Assembly (NCBI RefSeq): GCF_041912895.1 | Contig: NZ_JAYSGI010000004.1 | Coordinates: forward strand, 1 to 64,000 | Direction: 5' to 3' | DNA: 64,000 nucleotides | Origin: Pelagerythrobacter sp041912895 | GTDB lineage: Bacteria > Pseudomonadota > Alphaproteobacteria > Sphingomonadales > Sphingomonadaceae | Part shown: one piece after another, positions 25,166 through 35,789 of the stretch | Layout: each line of letters starts with the position of its first letter | Position numbering within the stretch: position 1 is the first letter of the stretch | Program-made: the position numbers and the translations under genes | The notes under the pieces: generated by a model | Database searches by the model: none | What the model saw: the letters and a program-made list of their open reading frames with translations, nothing else | Told to the model about the DNA's origin: nothing

Positions 25166-25269
25166 CGCAACTCCGCTCCAAGCGATCACAGAGGGCAAAC
25201 TGGTTCGTCGTTGACCAATCCTCCTCGACATGACAAATCAGATACAACTTGTCGAGCGGGAGAAAGCGA
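25166..25269. promoter_or_regulatory. Divergent chitinase/hexosaminidase promoter region
   Basis: About 100 bases separate the two divergent hydrolase starts. An ACCAAT motif at 25214-25219 (ATTGGT on the other strand) repeats the half-site seen upstream of the nag operon and the receptor. The region probably carries both promoters and shared control by the GntR regulator. No clear -35/-10 pair was assigned. Confidence 0.4.
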
Positions 25270-27858
25270 ATGCGGGTTTCGGGTTGGCCCTGGATGGCTG
25301 CGGCGATGGCGATCGCGACTGTTCCCGGCCCCACTTTCGCTCAACCGACGATGACAGCCGAGGCGAGGGCATCGCAGGCTGCGCTCGACAGCCTCGCCGA
25401 CCGGCTGGGCTATCGTTACGAGGTGGTCGACAACGGCCCCGAGTGCCCGGCGGAAGTTGAAAACTGTTTCCTCGCGACCATCACGCTCACCGTGCCGGGC
25501 GATATCGAGGGCGGTTTCGCCGATCGCGGGCTGGCGCTGTATTTCGGGTTCGTCAATCGCCTGCCGCTGGTCGAAAGCGACATCTTCCGGCACGAACTGG
25601 TGAACGGCGATCTTCAGCGCCTCACCCTGAAACCGGGTGCGTCGCTGGCGCCGGGCAGCACGCACGTTATCAAGCTGTGGGGGCTCGGCTCGAACTTCTC
25701 CAGCGCCTTCGCGATGCCGAACGCCTATCTCATGGCCGACGGGCTCGAGGCGCGTACGATCGCGGCCACGCGGCCGGTGGTCGATCCCGATACCGGGCTG
25801 GAGGAGCTGCCGTTCGTCGCCCCGATGACCGACGAGGCACGTCTCGCGACCAGGGGCGGCGAAGACCGGACGCAGTGGCTTACGGCGGAGCGGGCCTTTG
25901 CGGTGCAGGCGGATCGCATCGCCCCGGCCGCGAGCGGCATCGCCATCCTTCCCCGCCCGGCCGAGGTGACGGTTAACGCAGGCGCGCGGCTGGATATCTC
26001 GCGCGGCGTGACGCTGTCGATCGCCGGTGCGGAGGCCGCCGCACTGGAGCCCGCGCTGGCGGCCCTCGCGCGGGCGGGGGCGGCGCAGGAGGGCGAAACG
26101 CCGCTGTCCATCGTGGTGGACGATGGAAGCGAACTGCCCGACGAAGGCTACCGCCTGCGGATATCTGGCGAGGGTGTTGAGATCGTGGCCGGCTCGGTCG
26201 CGGGCGCCAGCCACGCGCTGCGCTCGCTGGCGCAGCAGGTCGCCTTCGACGAAGGGCGGCTGGCGCAGATGACGATCACCGATGCCCCGGCCTACGGCTT
26301 TCGCGGATTGCACGTCGATCTCGGGCGCAATTTTCACGGGCGCGACCAGTTGCTCAAGCTGGTCGAGGCGATGGCCGCGTTCAAGCTCAACCGCCTTCAC
26401 CTGCATCTGGCGGAAGACGAAGGCTGGCGGATCGAGATACCGGCGCTGCCCGAACTCGCCGCGATCGGATCGGAACGGTGTCACGATCCGGCCGAGGCGC
26501 GCTGCCTTCTTCCGCAGCTCGGCGCGGGGCCGGATCGCGGCGACGCGGTCGACGGCTATCTCACCACGCAGGATTACATCGCGATCGTGCGGGCCGCCGA
26601 TGCGCGCGGCATCGAGGTGATCCCCTCGATCGACATGCCGGGCCACTCGCGCGCGGCGATCGTGGCGATGGAGGCGCGGCACGATCGTCTGGTGGCGGAA
26701 GGGCGGCCGGAAGAAGCGGCGCGCTATCGCCTGATCGATCCGGCCGACACGACCAGCTATCGCAGCATCCAGAACTACGACGACAACACGCTCAACGTCT
26801 GCCTCCCCTCGACCTACCGCTTCGTCGATACGGTGGTCGATGCGCTGGCCGACATGCACCGGGAGGCCGGGGTGCCGTTGCGCACGTTCCACCTCGGTGC
26901 CGACGAGACTGCGGGAGCCTGGGTCGAATCGCCCGCCTGCCAGTCGATGATCGCCGAAGTGGGCGGCGACGCGCGCGAACTGACCCCGTTGTTCATCGAA
27001 GGGGTCTCGGCGAGCCTTGCGGAAAAGGGCCTCCAAGCCGGTGGCTGGAGCGATGGCATGGGCCACACCGATGCCGCCCGGATGCCGGACAACGCGCAGA
27101 CCAACATCTGGAGCGTGCTGCACACCGGCGCGATCCGCGAGGCGCACGATCAGCTCAATCGCGGGTGGGACGTCGTGCTATCGATCCCCAATCTCGGCTA
27201 TTTCGACATGCCCTATGCCCCGCATCCCGAGGAGGGAGGCTACGACTGGGCGACCCGCGGCGTCGACACGCACCAGGTCTTCGGCTTCATGCCGGACAAC
27301 CTGCCCGCCAACGCCGCGCTGATCGCCAATATCCAGGCGACCCCGCAGATCATCGCCGACGAGCCCGTTCTCCAGCCGGGCCATCGGATCGCCGGGCTTC
27401 AGGCGCAGTTGTGGAGCGAGACCATCCGCACCGATGCCGAGATGGACTATATGCTGTTCCCGCGCCTGCTCGCCTTGGCGGAGCGGGCCTGGCGCCCCGC
27501 CGCATGGGCACCGGCGTACCGCGCGGGCGAAACGTACGGCTGGCAGGATGCGCGTGTCGATCGCGATGCGCTCGCCGAAGAATGGCGCGACTTTGCCGGG
27601 CGCGTGGCGGCGCAATGGCCGCTGCTGGATGCGATCGGGGTCGCCTATCGCGTCGCTCCGCCCGGTGCGCGCATCGCGGAAGGACAGCTAAAAGCGAACA
27701 GCGTGTTTCCCGGCACGCGGATCGAATATCGCGTTGGCGATGGCGAATGGCGGGCTTACGATGGGCCGGTGACGGTCGATTCCGCGGTTTCGCTGCGCAG
27801 CCGGTCCGCCGATGGCACGCGCACCAGCCGCACGGTGCACGTCGAACCAGCCGGGTAA
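25270..27858 (+). CDS. GH20 beta-N-acetylhexosaminidase
   Basis: An 862-residue exported enzyme. A signal peptide (to about residue 25) is followed by a carbohydrate-binding CHB_HEX-type N-terminal domain, a GH20b domain, the catalytic TIM barrel (GFRGLHVDLGRNF, LHLHLAEDEGWRIEI) and a C-terminal sandwich. The catalytic Asp-Glu pair lies in FHLGADETAGAW. It releases terminal GlcNAc from chitooligosaccharides, supplying the PTS. The start at ATG 25270 has a GGGAG site seven bases upstream; the TTG at 25249 is less likely. Length and domain order match bacterial chitobiases. Confidence 0.92.
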   Translation: MRVSGWPWMAAAMAIATVPGPTFAQPTMTAEARASQAALDSLADRLGYRYEVVDNGPECPAEVENCFLATITLTVPGDIEGGFADRGLALYFGFVNRLPLVESDIFRHELVNGDLQRLTLKPGASLAPGSTHVIKLWGLGSNFSSAFAMPNAYLMADGLEARTIAATRPVVDPDTGLEELPFVAPMTDEARLATRGGEDRTQWLTAERAFAVQADRIAPAASGIAILPRPAEVTVNAGARLDISRGVTLSIAGAEAAALEPALAALARAGAAQEGETPLSIVVDDGSELPDEGYRLRISGEGVEIVAGSVAGASHALRSLAQQVAFDEGRLAQMTITDAPAYGFRGLHVDLGRNFHGRDQLLKLVEAMAAFKLNRLHLHLAEDEGWRIEIPALPELAAIGSERCHDPAEARCLLPQLGAGPDRGDAVDGYLTTQDYIAIVRAADARGIEVIPSIDMPGHSRAAIVAMEARHDRLVAEGRPEEAARYRLIDPADTTSYRSIQNYDDNTLNVCLPSTYRFVDTVVDALADMHREAGVPLRTFHLGADETAGAWVESPACQSMIAEVGGDARELTPLFIEGVSASLAEKGLQAGGWSDGMGHTDAARMPDNAQTNIWSVLHTGAIREAHDQLNRGWDVVLSIPNLGYFDMPYAPHPEEGGYDWATRGVDTHQVFGFMPDNLPANAALIANIQATPQIIADEPVLQPGHRIAGLQAQLWSETIRTDAEMDYMLFPRLLALAERAWRPAAWAPAYRAGETYGWQDARVDRDALAEEWRDFAGRVAAQWPLLDAIGVAYRVAPPGARIAEGQLKANSVFPGTRIEYRVGDGEWRAYDGPVTVDSAVSLRSRSADGTRTSRTVHVEPAG

Positions 27859-27891
27859 GCGCGAGGAGAGCGATCGATCGGACCGGGCGCT

Positions 27892-28881
27892 ATGCACGAA
27901 CTGGATTGCGGGGACGCGCAAGGCATCGCGCGGATCGTGGCCGAGGCGCGCCAACCCGCCATCCTGCGCGGTCTGGCGCGCGGCTGGCCCGCGGTCGCGG
28001 CGGCCCGCGAAGGGGACGAGGCGATCGCCGCCTATCTCGCATCGCGCGATAACGGCGGCGCGCTGAAGGTTCTGGTCGGGCCTCCCGAGATCGGCGGGCG
28101 CTATTTCTACGACGATGCCATGCGCGGGGTGAACTTTCGGCACGAGGAGATGCCGATGCGCGCCTTGCTCGCTCGCCTGCTGTCGCTGCGCGGCAATTCC
28201 GACGCGCCCGGCCTCTATGCCGGGTCCACGCCGATGCCCGAATGCGTTGACCGGTTCGCGGCAGAAAATCCCTTGCCGCTGGATACCGGCGTCGATCCGC
28301 GGATCTGGGTGGGGAACGCCAGCCGGATCGCCACGCATTACGACATGGCCAGAAATATCGCGGTGGTGGTGGCGGGGCGGCGGCGCTTCACTCTCTTTCC
28401 TCCGGGGCAGATCGCCAATCTCTATGTCGGCCCGGTCGAGCGCACGATCGCCGGGCAGCCGACCAGCATGGTCGATCCCGATGCGCCGGACTACGATCGC
28501 TTCCCGCGCTACGCGGAGGCGGAGAGGCACCGGCAGGTGGCCGATCTCGAACCCGGCGACGCGATCTTCATGCCCCCGATGTGGTGGCACACGGTGCGGG
28601 CGGAGGGCGCGCTGAACGTGCTGGTGAACTACTGGTTCGGCCAGCCCGCCGATCGCTTTCCGTTCGCCGCGCTGATGCTGGCGCTGCATTCCATCCGCGA
28701 CCTGCCCGATGCCGAGCGGGCCGCATGGCGGAACTGGTTCGATCACTATGTCTTCGGGGATGACGCCCGCGCCGTGGCCGATCACCTCCCGCCCCGTGCC
28801 CGCGGCGTCCTCGGCCCGCCCGCCCCGCAACGCGACGCGATGATGATCGATTACGTGCTCGGCATCTGCGGCAAGCGCTGA
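27892..28881 (+). CDS. Cupin-like (JmjC-type) Fe(II)/2-oxoglutarate oxygenase family protein
   Basis: A 329-residue protein of the cupin-8/JmjC family. The iron-binding H-x-D is in ATHYDMARN, and the distal histidine is in PPMWWHTV. AVVVAGRRRFTLFPP and LEPGDAIFMPP are typical cupin strands. It follows the GH20 gene on the same strand by about 30 bases. In sphingomonads this family recurs with TonB receptors and halogenase-like genes, so it is probably part of the same functional set, possibly hydroxylating a protein or sugar-linked substrate. The substrate is unknown. Confidence 0.85.
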   Translation: MHELDCGDAQGIARIVAEARQPAILRGLARGWPAVAAAREGDEAIAAYLASRDNGGALKVLVGPPEIGGRYFYDDAMRGVNFRHEEMPMRALLARLLSLRGNSDAPGLYAGSTPMPECVDRFAAENPLPLDTGVDPRIWVGNASRIATHYDMARNIAVVVAGRRRFTLFPPGQIANLYVGPVERTIAGQPTSMVDPDAPDYDRFPRYAEAERHRQVADLEPGDAIFMPPMWWHTVRAEGALNVLVNYWFGQPADRFPFAALMLALHSIRDLPDAERAAWRNWFDHYVFGDDARAVADHLPPRARGVLGPPAPQRDAMMIDYVLGICGKR

Positions 28882-28885
28882 GAGG

Positions 28886-28974
28886 GCGCGCGCCGCCATG
28901 GCCTAGCTCACGGCGCGCGCGTTCAGGTCAGCTTCTGAGGACACGGCCGCGGCAAGGTTGCTCTTGTCGCGGCC
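28886..28974 (+). terminator. Two consecutive GC-rich hairpins after the cupin gene
   Basis: The first hairpin pairs 28886-28895 with 28911-28920 in ten-base GC arms, starting five bases after the cupin stop codon. The second pairs 28945-28951 with 28968-28974. Neither has a U-tract, so they are weak candidates for intrinsic termination but could insulate the chitin locus from the following genes. Confidence 0.4.
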
Positions 28975-28993
28975 GCGGACTAGCGACAGGGCC

Positions 28994-29608
28994 GTGTTGG
29001 ACAAAGCCGCATTTCGCAGCGCCCTCGGCAGCTTCGTAACCGGGGTGACGATCGTCACCGCGCGCGATGGTGCCGGCGAGCCGGTGGGCCTTACCGCGAA
29101 CAGCTTCAATTCGGTCTCGCTCGATCCGCCGATGGTGCTGTGGAGCCTCTCGCTCGGCAGCCACAGCCTGCCCGCGTTTCGCGACGCCGAAAGCTGGGCC
29201 GTGCACATCCTCGCTTCCGGCCAGCAGGCGATGTCCGACCGCTTCGCGCGGCGCGGAGAGGACAAGTTCGCCGGGCTCGACGTGGTCGACGGTCCGGAAG
29301 GCGCGCCGCTGATCGCGGGCTGCGCGGCGCGCTTCGGGTGCCGGGCGCGGTTCGAGTACGAAGGCGGCGACCATGCGATCTTCCTCGGCGAAGTGGTCGA
29401 TTTCGACCGCACCGAGGCGGAGCCGCTGGTCTATCACGGCGGACGCTACGGCCGCATGATGCCCGCCGCCGATGCGGGGCTCGATCCGCAGGACCATGCC
29501 CAACTCGTCGCCGCCGGGCTGATCGCGGAGAGCGCCGGCGAATGGTCGCTGACCGATGCGGGCGCAGCGCAGCTCGCGCTGCTGCAACGGATCGCCGGAG
29601 GGCGCTGA
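28994..29608 (+). CDS. Flavin reductase domain protein
   Basis: A protein of about 204 residues starting at GTG 28994 (a TTG three bases on is an alternative). FRSALGSFVTGVTIVTA, VGLTANSFNSVSLDPPMVLW and FLGEVVDF are standard for the FMN-binding flavin reductase family. The C-terminal 40 residues (HAQLVAAGLIAESAGEWSLTDAGAAQL) extend beyond the minimal domain. Such enzymes supply reduced flavin to a partner oxygenase or halogenase. It lies just downstream of the cupin and halogenase-like genes, so reduced FAD supply to those flavoproteins is an interesting but unproven possibility. Paired hairpins separate it from the chitin locus. Confidence 0.88.
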   Translation: MLDKAAFRSALGSFVTGVTIVTARDGAGEPVGLTANSFNSVSLDPPMVLWSLSLGSHSLPAFRDAESWAVHILASGQQAMSDRFARRGEDKFAGLDVVDGPEGAPLIAGCAARFGCRARFEYEGGDHAIFLGEVVDFDRTEAEPLVYHGGRYGRMMPAADAGLDPQDHAQLVAAGLIAESAGEWSLTDAGAAQLALLQRIAGGR

Positions 29609-29624
29609 ATCCGAGTTCGCTTGC

Positions 29625-29648
29625 ACATATAAGAATATCTTTATATGT
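29625..29648 (+). promoter_or_regulatory. ArsR-type palindromic operator upstream of the metF operon
   Basis: A 24-base imperfect palindrome with eight-base arms (ACATATAA and TTATATGT) sits just before the start at 29656. It is strongly AT-rich in GC-rich surroundings. This is the kind of site bound by ArsR-family dimers, and its position suits autorepression of the regulator and of the methionine genes behind it. Confidence 0.62.
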
Positions 29649-29655
29649 TGCCCTA

Positions 29656-30639
29656 ATGCGCATCGAAGCGATCATACGGGCGCTTGCCGACCCCACCCGG
29701 TTGCGGATCATGCGGCTGCTCGCGGCGATGGAGCTTGCCGTGGGCGAACTCGCGCAAGTGCTCGGGCAGAGCCAGCCGCGCGTCTCGCGCCATGTCGGCA
29801 TCCTGTGCGACGCCGGGCTGGCCGAACGGCACCGCGAGGGAAGCTGGGTGTTCCTGCGCGCGAGCGTAGGCAAAGGCCGCGGCGCACCGGTGGGCGAGGC
29901 GGTCGCGCGCCTGCTCGCCACCGCAGAGCGCGAGGATGATGAATTCGCCGCCGCCTGCGCCGAGGATCGCCGCCAACTCGCCGCGATCCGCGCCGCGCGC
30001 GAAAGCAGCGCGGAGACGTATTTCGCGCGCCATGCGGAAGACTGGGACGAATTGCGCCGCTTGCACAGCCCGGACGAACTGGTCGAACAGAAGCTGATCG
30101 AGGCGCTGGGCGACGAGTCGCTGGGGCAGGTCCTCGACATCGGCACCGGAACGGGACGCATGGCCGAACTGTTCGCCGAGCGTGCCGATCGGGTGGTGGC
30201 GCTCGACAAGAGCCTCGACATGCTGCGCTTCGCCCGCGCCAAGCTGCAGAACCTGCCGTCTAACGCGATCGAGCTGGTGCAGGGCGATTTCACCGCGCTG
30301 CCGCTGCCCGCGCAGGGCTTCGACACCGTGCTGCTCCATCAGGTGCTGCATTTCGCGCAGGATCCGGCCGCCCCGCTGGCGGAAGCTGCGCGGGTAACGC
30401 GGCCGGGCGGACGGATCGCAATCGTCGATTTCGCTGCCCACGCGCGCGAGGATCTGCGCGACCGGCACGCGCATGTCCGCCTCGGCTTCACCGATGCCGC
30501 GATCGCCGCGCTGCTGAGCGAGGCGGGGTTTGCCCCCGCCCCGCCGGTCGCGCTCGACGAAGGCGAATTGGTGGTCAAGATCTGGCTCGGCACTCGCCTC
30601 GGCGGCCCGGCCACCACCGTAAGGAAGCGCGCCGAATGA
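29656..30639 (+). CDS. ArsR-family regulator fused to a SAM methyltransferase domain (SahR-like)
   Basis: A 327-residue fusion. Residues 1-90 are an ArsR winged helix (ALADPTRLRIMRLLAAM, QSQPRVSRHVGILCDAGL). Residues 135-300 are a class I methyltransferase domain (VLDIGTGTGRMAELFAERAD, VALDKS, LLHQVLHFAQDP). It lacks the metal-binding cysteine motif of arsenic sensors. The architecture and the downstream metF and metH genes match the SahR-type regulators proposed to sense S-adenosylhomocysteine and control the methionine cycle; assignment to that family is by context. ATGA coupling to metF shows co-transcription. A palindrome directly upstream is the likely operator. Confidence 0.82.
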   Translation: MRIEAIIRALADPTRLRIMRLLAAMELAVGELAQVLGQSQPRVSRHVGILCDAGLAERHREGSWVFLRASVGKGRGAPVGEAVARLLATAEREDDEFAAACAEDRRQLAAIRAARESSAETYFARHAEDWDELRRLHSPDELVEQKLIEALGDESLGQVLDIGTGTGRMAELFAERADRVVALDKSLDMLRFARAKLQNLPSNAIELVQGDFTALPLPAQGFDTVLLHQVLHFAQDPAAPLAEAARVTRPGGRIAIVDFAAHAREDLRDRHAHVRLGFTDAAIAALLSEAGFAPAPPVALDEGELVVKIWLGTRLGGPATTVRKRAE

Positions 30640-31565
30640 GCCCGACGTTCGACCAGATGCAGGAAGCGCGCACCGCGCTCGATTCGCCGCTGTTTTCCGG
30701 CTTGCCGGGAGATATCGATGTGTCGTTCGAATTCTTCCCGCCCAAGAGCGAGAAGATGGCGGAGACCTTGCGCGAAAGCGTCGAGACGCTTGCTCCGCTG
30801 GGCCCACGCTTCGTTTCGGTGACCTATGGCGCGGGCGGCTCCACGCGCGAGCGAACCCACGAACAGGTCGTGCGGATCGAGCGCGAGACGGGCATTCCCG
30901 CCGCTGCGCACCTGACCTGCGTGGAGGCGACGCGCGAGGAGATCGACGCGGTCGCGCGGCATTACTGGGAAAGCGGCATCCGCCATGTCGTCGCGCTGCG
31001 CGGCGATCCGCCCGACGGCGGGACTCGTTACGCTCCGCATCCGGGCGGCTATGCCAACGCGGCCGAACTGATTGCCGGGCTGCGCGACGTCGCCCCGTTC
31101 GAGATTTCGGTCGCCGCCTATCCCGAGATGCACCCCGATTCGGCCGATGCCACCGCCGATCTCGACAATCTGAAGCGCAAGTTCGACGCCGGGGCGACGC
31201 GCGCGATCACGCAGTTCTTCTTCGAACCCGAATGCTTTTTCCGCTTCCGCGACCGCGCGGCAGCGGCGGGGATCGAGGGAGAGATCGTGCCCGGCGTGAT
31301 GCCGGTGATGAGTTTCGCCGCCGTTCAGCGCATGTCGGGCCTGTGCGGCACCGCGATCCCCGGATGGATGGAAGGCTTGTTCGACGGGCTCGACGAGCGG
31401 CCCGCCGCGCGCCAGCTCGTTTCCGCCACGATCGCGGCCGAGCTGTGCCGCCGTCTCTACGCGGGCGGGGTGCGCCAGTTTCATTTCTACACGCTCAACC
31501 GCGCCGAGCTGAGCTACGCGATCTGCCACATGCTCGGGCTGCGGCCCAAAGGAGGCCCGCGATGA
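30636..31565 (+). CDS. metF: 5,10-methylenetetrahydrofolate reductase
   Basis: A 309-residue TIM-barrel flavoenzyme. SFEFFPPKSE near the N-terminus, FVSVTYGAGGSTRERT, HLTCVEATREEI, HVVALRGDPPDGG and AITQFFFEPECFFRF are hallmark MetF segments. It reduces methylene-THF to methyl-THF, the methyl donor for MetH encoded next. Overlapping ATGA junctions join it to the regulator upstream and to metH downstream, so one transcript covers regulator and pathway. Confidence 0.95.
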   Translation: MSPTFDQMQEARTALDSPLFSGLPGDIDVSFEFFPPKSEKMAETLRESVETLAPLGPRFVSVTYGAGGSTRERTHEQVVRIERETGIPAAAHLTCVEATREEIDAVARHYWESGIRHVVALRGDPPDGGTRYAPHPGGYANAAELIAGLRDVAPFEISVAAYPEMHPDSADATADLDNLKRKFDAGATRAITQFFFEPECFFRFRDRAAAAGIEGEIVPGVMPVMSFAAVQRMSGLCGTAIPGWMEGLFDGLDERPAARQLVSATIAAELCRRLYAGGVRQFHFYTLNRAELSYAICHMLGLRPKGGPR

Positions 31566-32608
31566 ACGCGCGCGAACGACTGAACGCCGAAGCGGCCAAG
31601 CGCATCCTCGTGTTCGACGGGGCGTTCGGCACGCAAATCCAGGGGCGTGGGCTGAGCGAAGCCGACTATGCCGGCGATCTTGGCCTCGGCGCCGACCAGA
31701 AGGGCAACAACGATATCCTCGCGCTGACCCGCCCCGACGTGATCGGCGACATCACGCGCGCCTATCTGGATGCGGGATCGGACGTGGTTTCCACCAATAC
31801 TTTCTCCGCCAACCGCATCAGCCAGGCGGACTATGCCGCCGAGGACAAGGTGGAGGAGATCAATCTTGCCTCCGCCCGGATCGCGCGCGAACTGGCGGAC
31901 GAATTCGAGCAGGCCGACGGCCGCCCGCGCTTCGTTGCCGGGGCGATCGGGCCGACCAACAAGACCCTCTCGCTCAGCCCCGACGTGGAAGACCCCGGGT
32001 TTCGCGAGATCGATTTCGATTTCCTCACCGGCGTCTACCGCGACCAGGCCGCCGCGCTGGTCGAGGGCGGGGCGGATTTCATCCTGATCGAGACGATCTT
32101 CGACACGCTCAACGCCAAGGCCGGGATCATGGCGGTGAAGCAGCTCGAGCGCGAGCTGGGGCGCGACGTGCCAGTGATGCTGTCGATGACGCTGACCGAC
32201 CTTTCGGGCCGCAACCTGTCGGGCCACACGGTCGAGGCGTTCTGGTACGCGGTGCGCCACGCCCGGCCCGCGACGATCGGGCTCAATTGCAGCTTCGGGG
32301 CGGAGCAGCTCCGCCCGCATATCCAGGTGCTTTCGGGCATCGCCGATACGCTGCTGATGGCCTATCCCAACGCGGGCCTGCCGAATGAGCTGGGCGAATA
32401 CGACGAAGCGCCGGAAACGACCGCCGCGCTGGTCAAGGCATGGGCGGAAAACGGTCGGGCCAATATCCTCGGCGGTTGCTGCGGCTCGACCCCCGAACAC
32501 ATCGCCGCGATCGCCCGGGCGGTGGAAGGCGTCGCCCCGCGCAAGGTGCCCGCGCGCGACACCGAAATGCGCCTCGCCGGGCTCGAACCCTTCTCGATCG
32601 CGGCCTGA
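31562..32608 (+). CDS. metH: Methionine synthase, homocysteine-binding half (split MetH N-part)
   Basis: A 348-residue protein equal to the N-terminal homocysteine-binding domain of B12-dependent methionine synthase. FDGAFGTQIQGRGL, NDILALTRPDVI, STNTFSANRISQADY and the zinc-binding cysteines in GLNCSFGA and GGCCGSTPEHI are all present. The remaining MetH domains are in a separate gene at 33149. Two-piece MetH is common in alphaproteobacteria; here a complete GNAT gene lies between the pieces. It overlaps metF by ATGA. Confidence 0.93.
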   Translation: MNARERLNAEAAKRILVFDGAFGTQIQGRGLSEADYAGDLGLGADQKGNNDILALTRPDVIGDITRAYLDAGSDVVSTNTFSANRISQADYAAEDKVEEINLASARIARELADEFEQADGRPRFVAGAIGPTNKTLSLSPDVEDPGFREIDFDFLTGVYRDQAAALVEGGADFILIETIFDTLNAKAGIMAVKQLERELGRDVPVMLSMTLTDLSGRNLSGHTVEAFWYAVRHARPATIGLNCSFGAEQLRPHIQVLSGIADTLLMAYPNAGLPNELGEYDEAPETTAALVKAWAENGRANILGGCCGSTPEHIAAIARAVEGVAPRKVPARDTEMRLAGLEPFSIAA

Positions 32609-32612
32609 AGCG

Positions 32613-33148
32613 ATGGACGACTGCGCCATCCGCCGGGCGAACCCCGACGATGCCGAGCGTCTGGCGCTCGTCGGCGCGGCGACCTTTCTGGAAACCTTTG
32701 CCGGCGCGGTGGCAGGGGCGGCGCTGCTTGCGCACTGCCGCATTCAGCATGCCGCCGAGACTTACCGCGCCTATTTCGATCGCGGCGCGTCGGCCTGGCT
32801 CGCCGAATGCGGCGGCGCGCCGGTCGGCTATGCGCTGCTGGCGCCGCCCGAGCTGGAGGCGGCGCGCGAAGGCGATATCGAATTGAAGCGCATCTACGTC
32901 CTCTCGCGCTTCCACGGCAGCGGACTGGCCGGGGCGCTGTTCGATGCCCTCGTGCCGGCGGCGCGCGCTCACCGCCGAATGCTGGTCGGGGTGAAGGACG
33001 ACAACGATCGCGCTATCGCATTTTACGTGAAGAACGGCTTCCGCCAGATCGGCACGCGCCGGTTCGATGTCGGCGGAACGCTTTACGACGACGCGGTGCT
33101 CGCGCGGCCGCTTTCTCCCATGGAACCCGCCGATCCTGCAGGGGCCGC

Positions 33149-33152
<4 letters not shown>
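32613..33152 (+). CDS. GNAT-family N-acetyltransferase between the metH pieces
   Basis: A 179-residue acetyltransferase. IRRANPDDAERLALV opens the GNAT fold, and IELKRIYVLSRFHGSGLAGALFDAL is the acetyl-CoA binding motif A region. VKDDNDRAIAFYVKNGFRQIGTRRF is the typical C-terminal motif. It starts four bases after the first metH piece and overlaps the second by ATGA, so it is co-translated with methionine synthase. The substrate is unknown; a direct role in methionine metabolism is not implied by the family. Confidence 0.9.
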
Positions 33153-35785
<2,633 letters not shown>

Positions 35786-35789
35786 GAGC

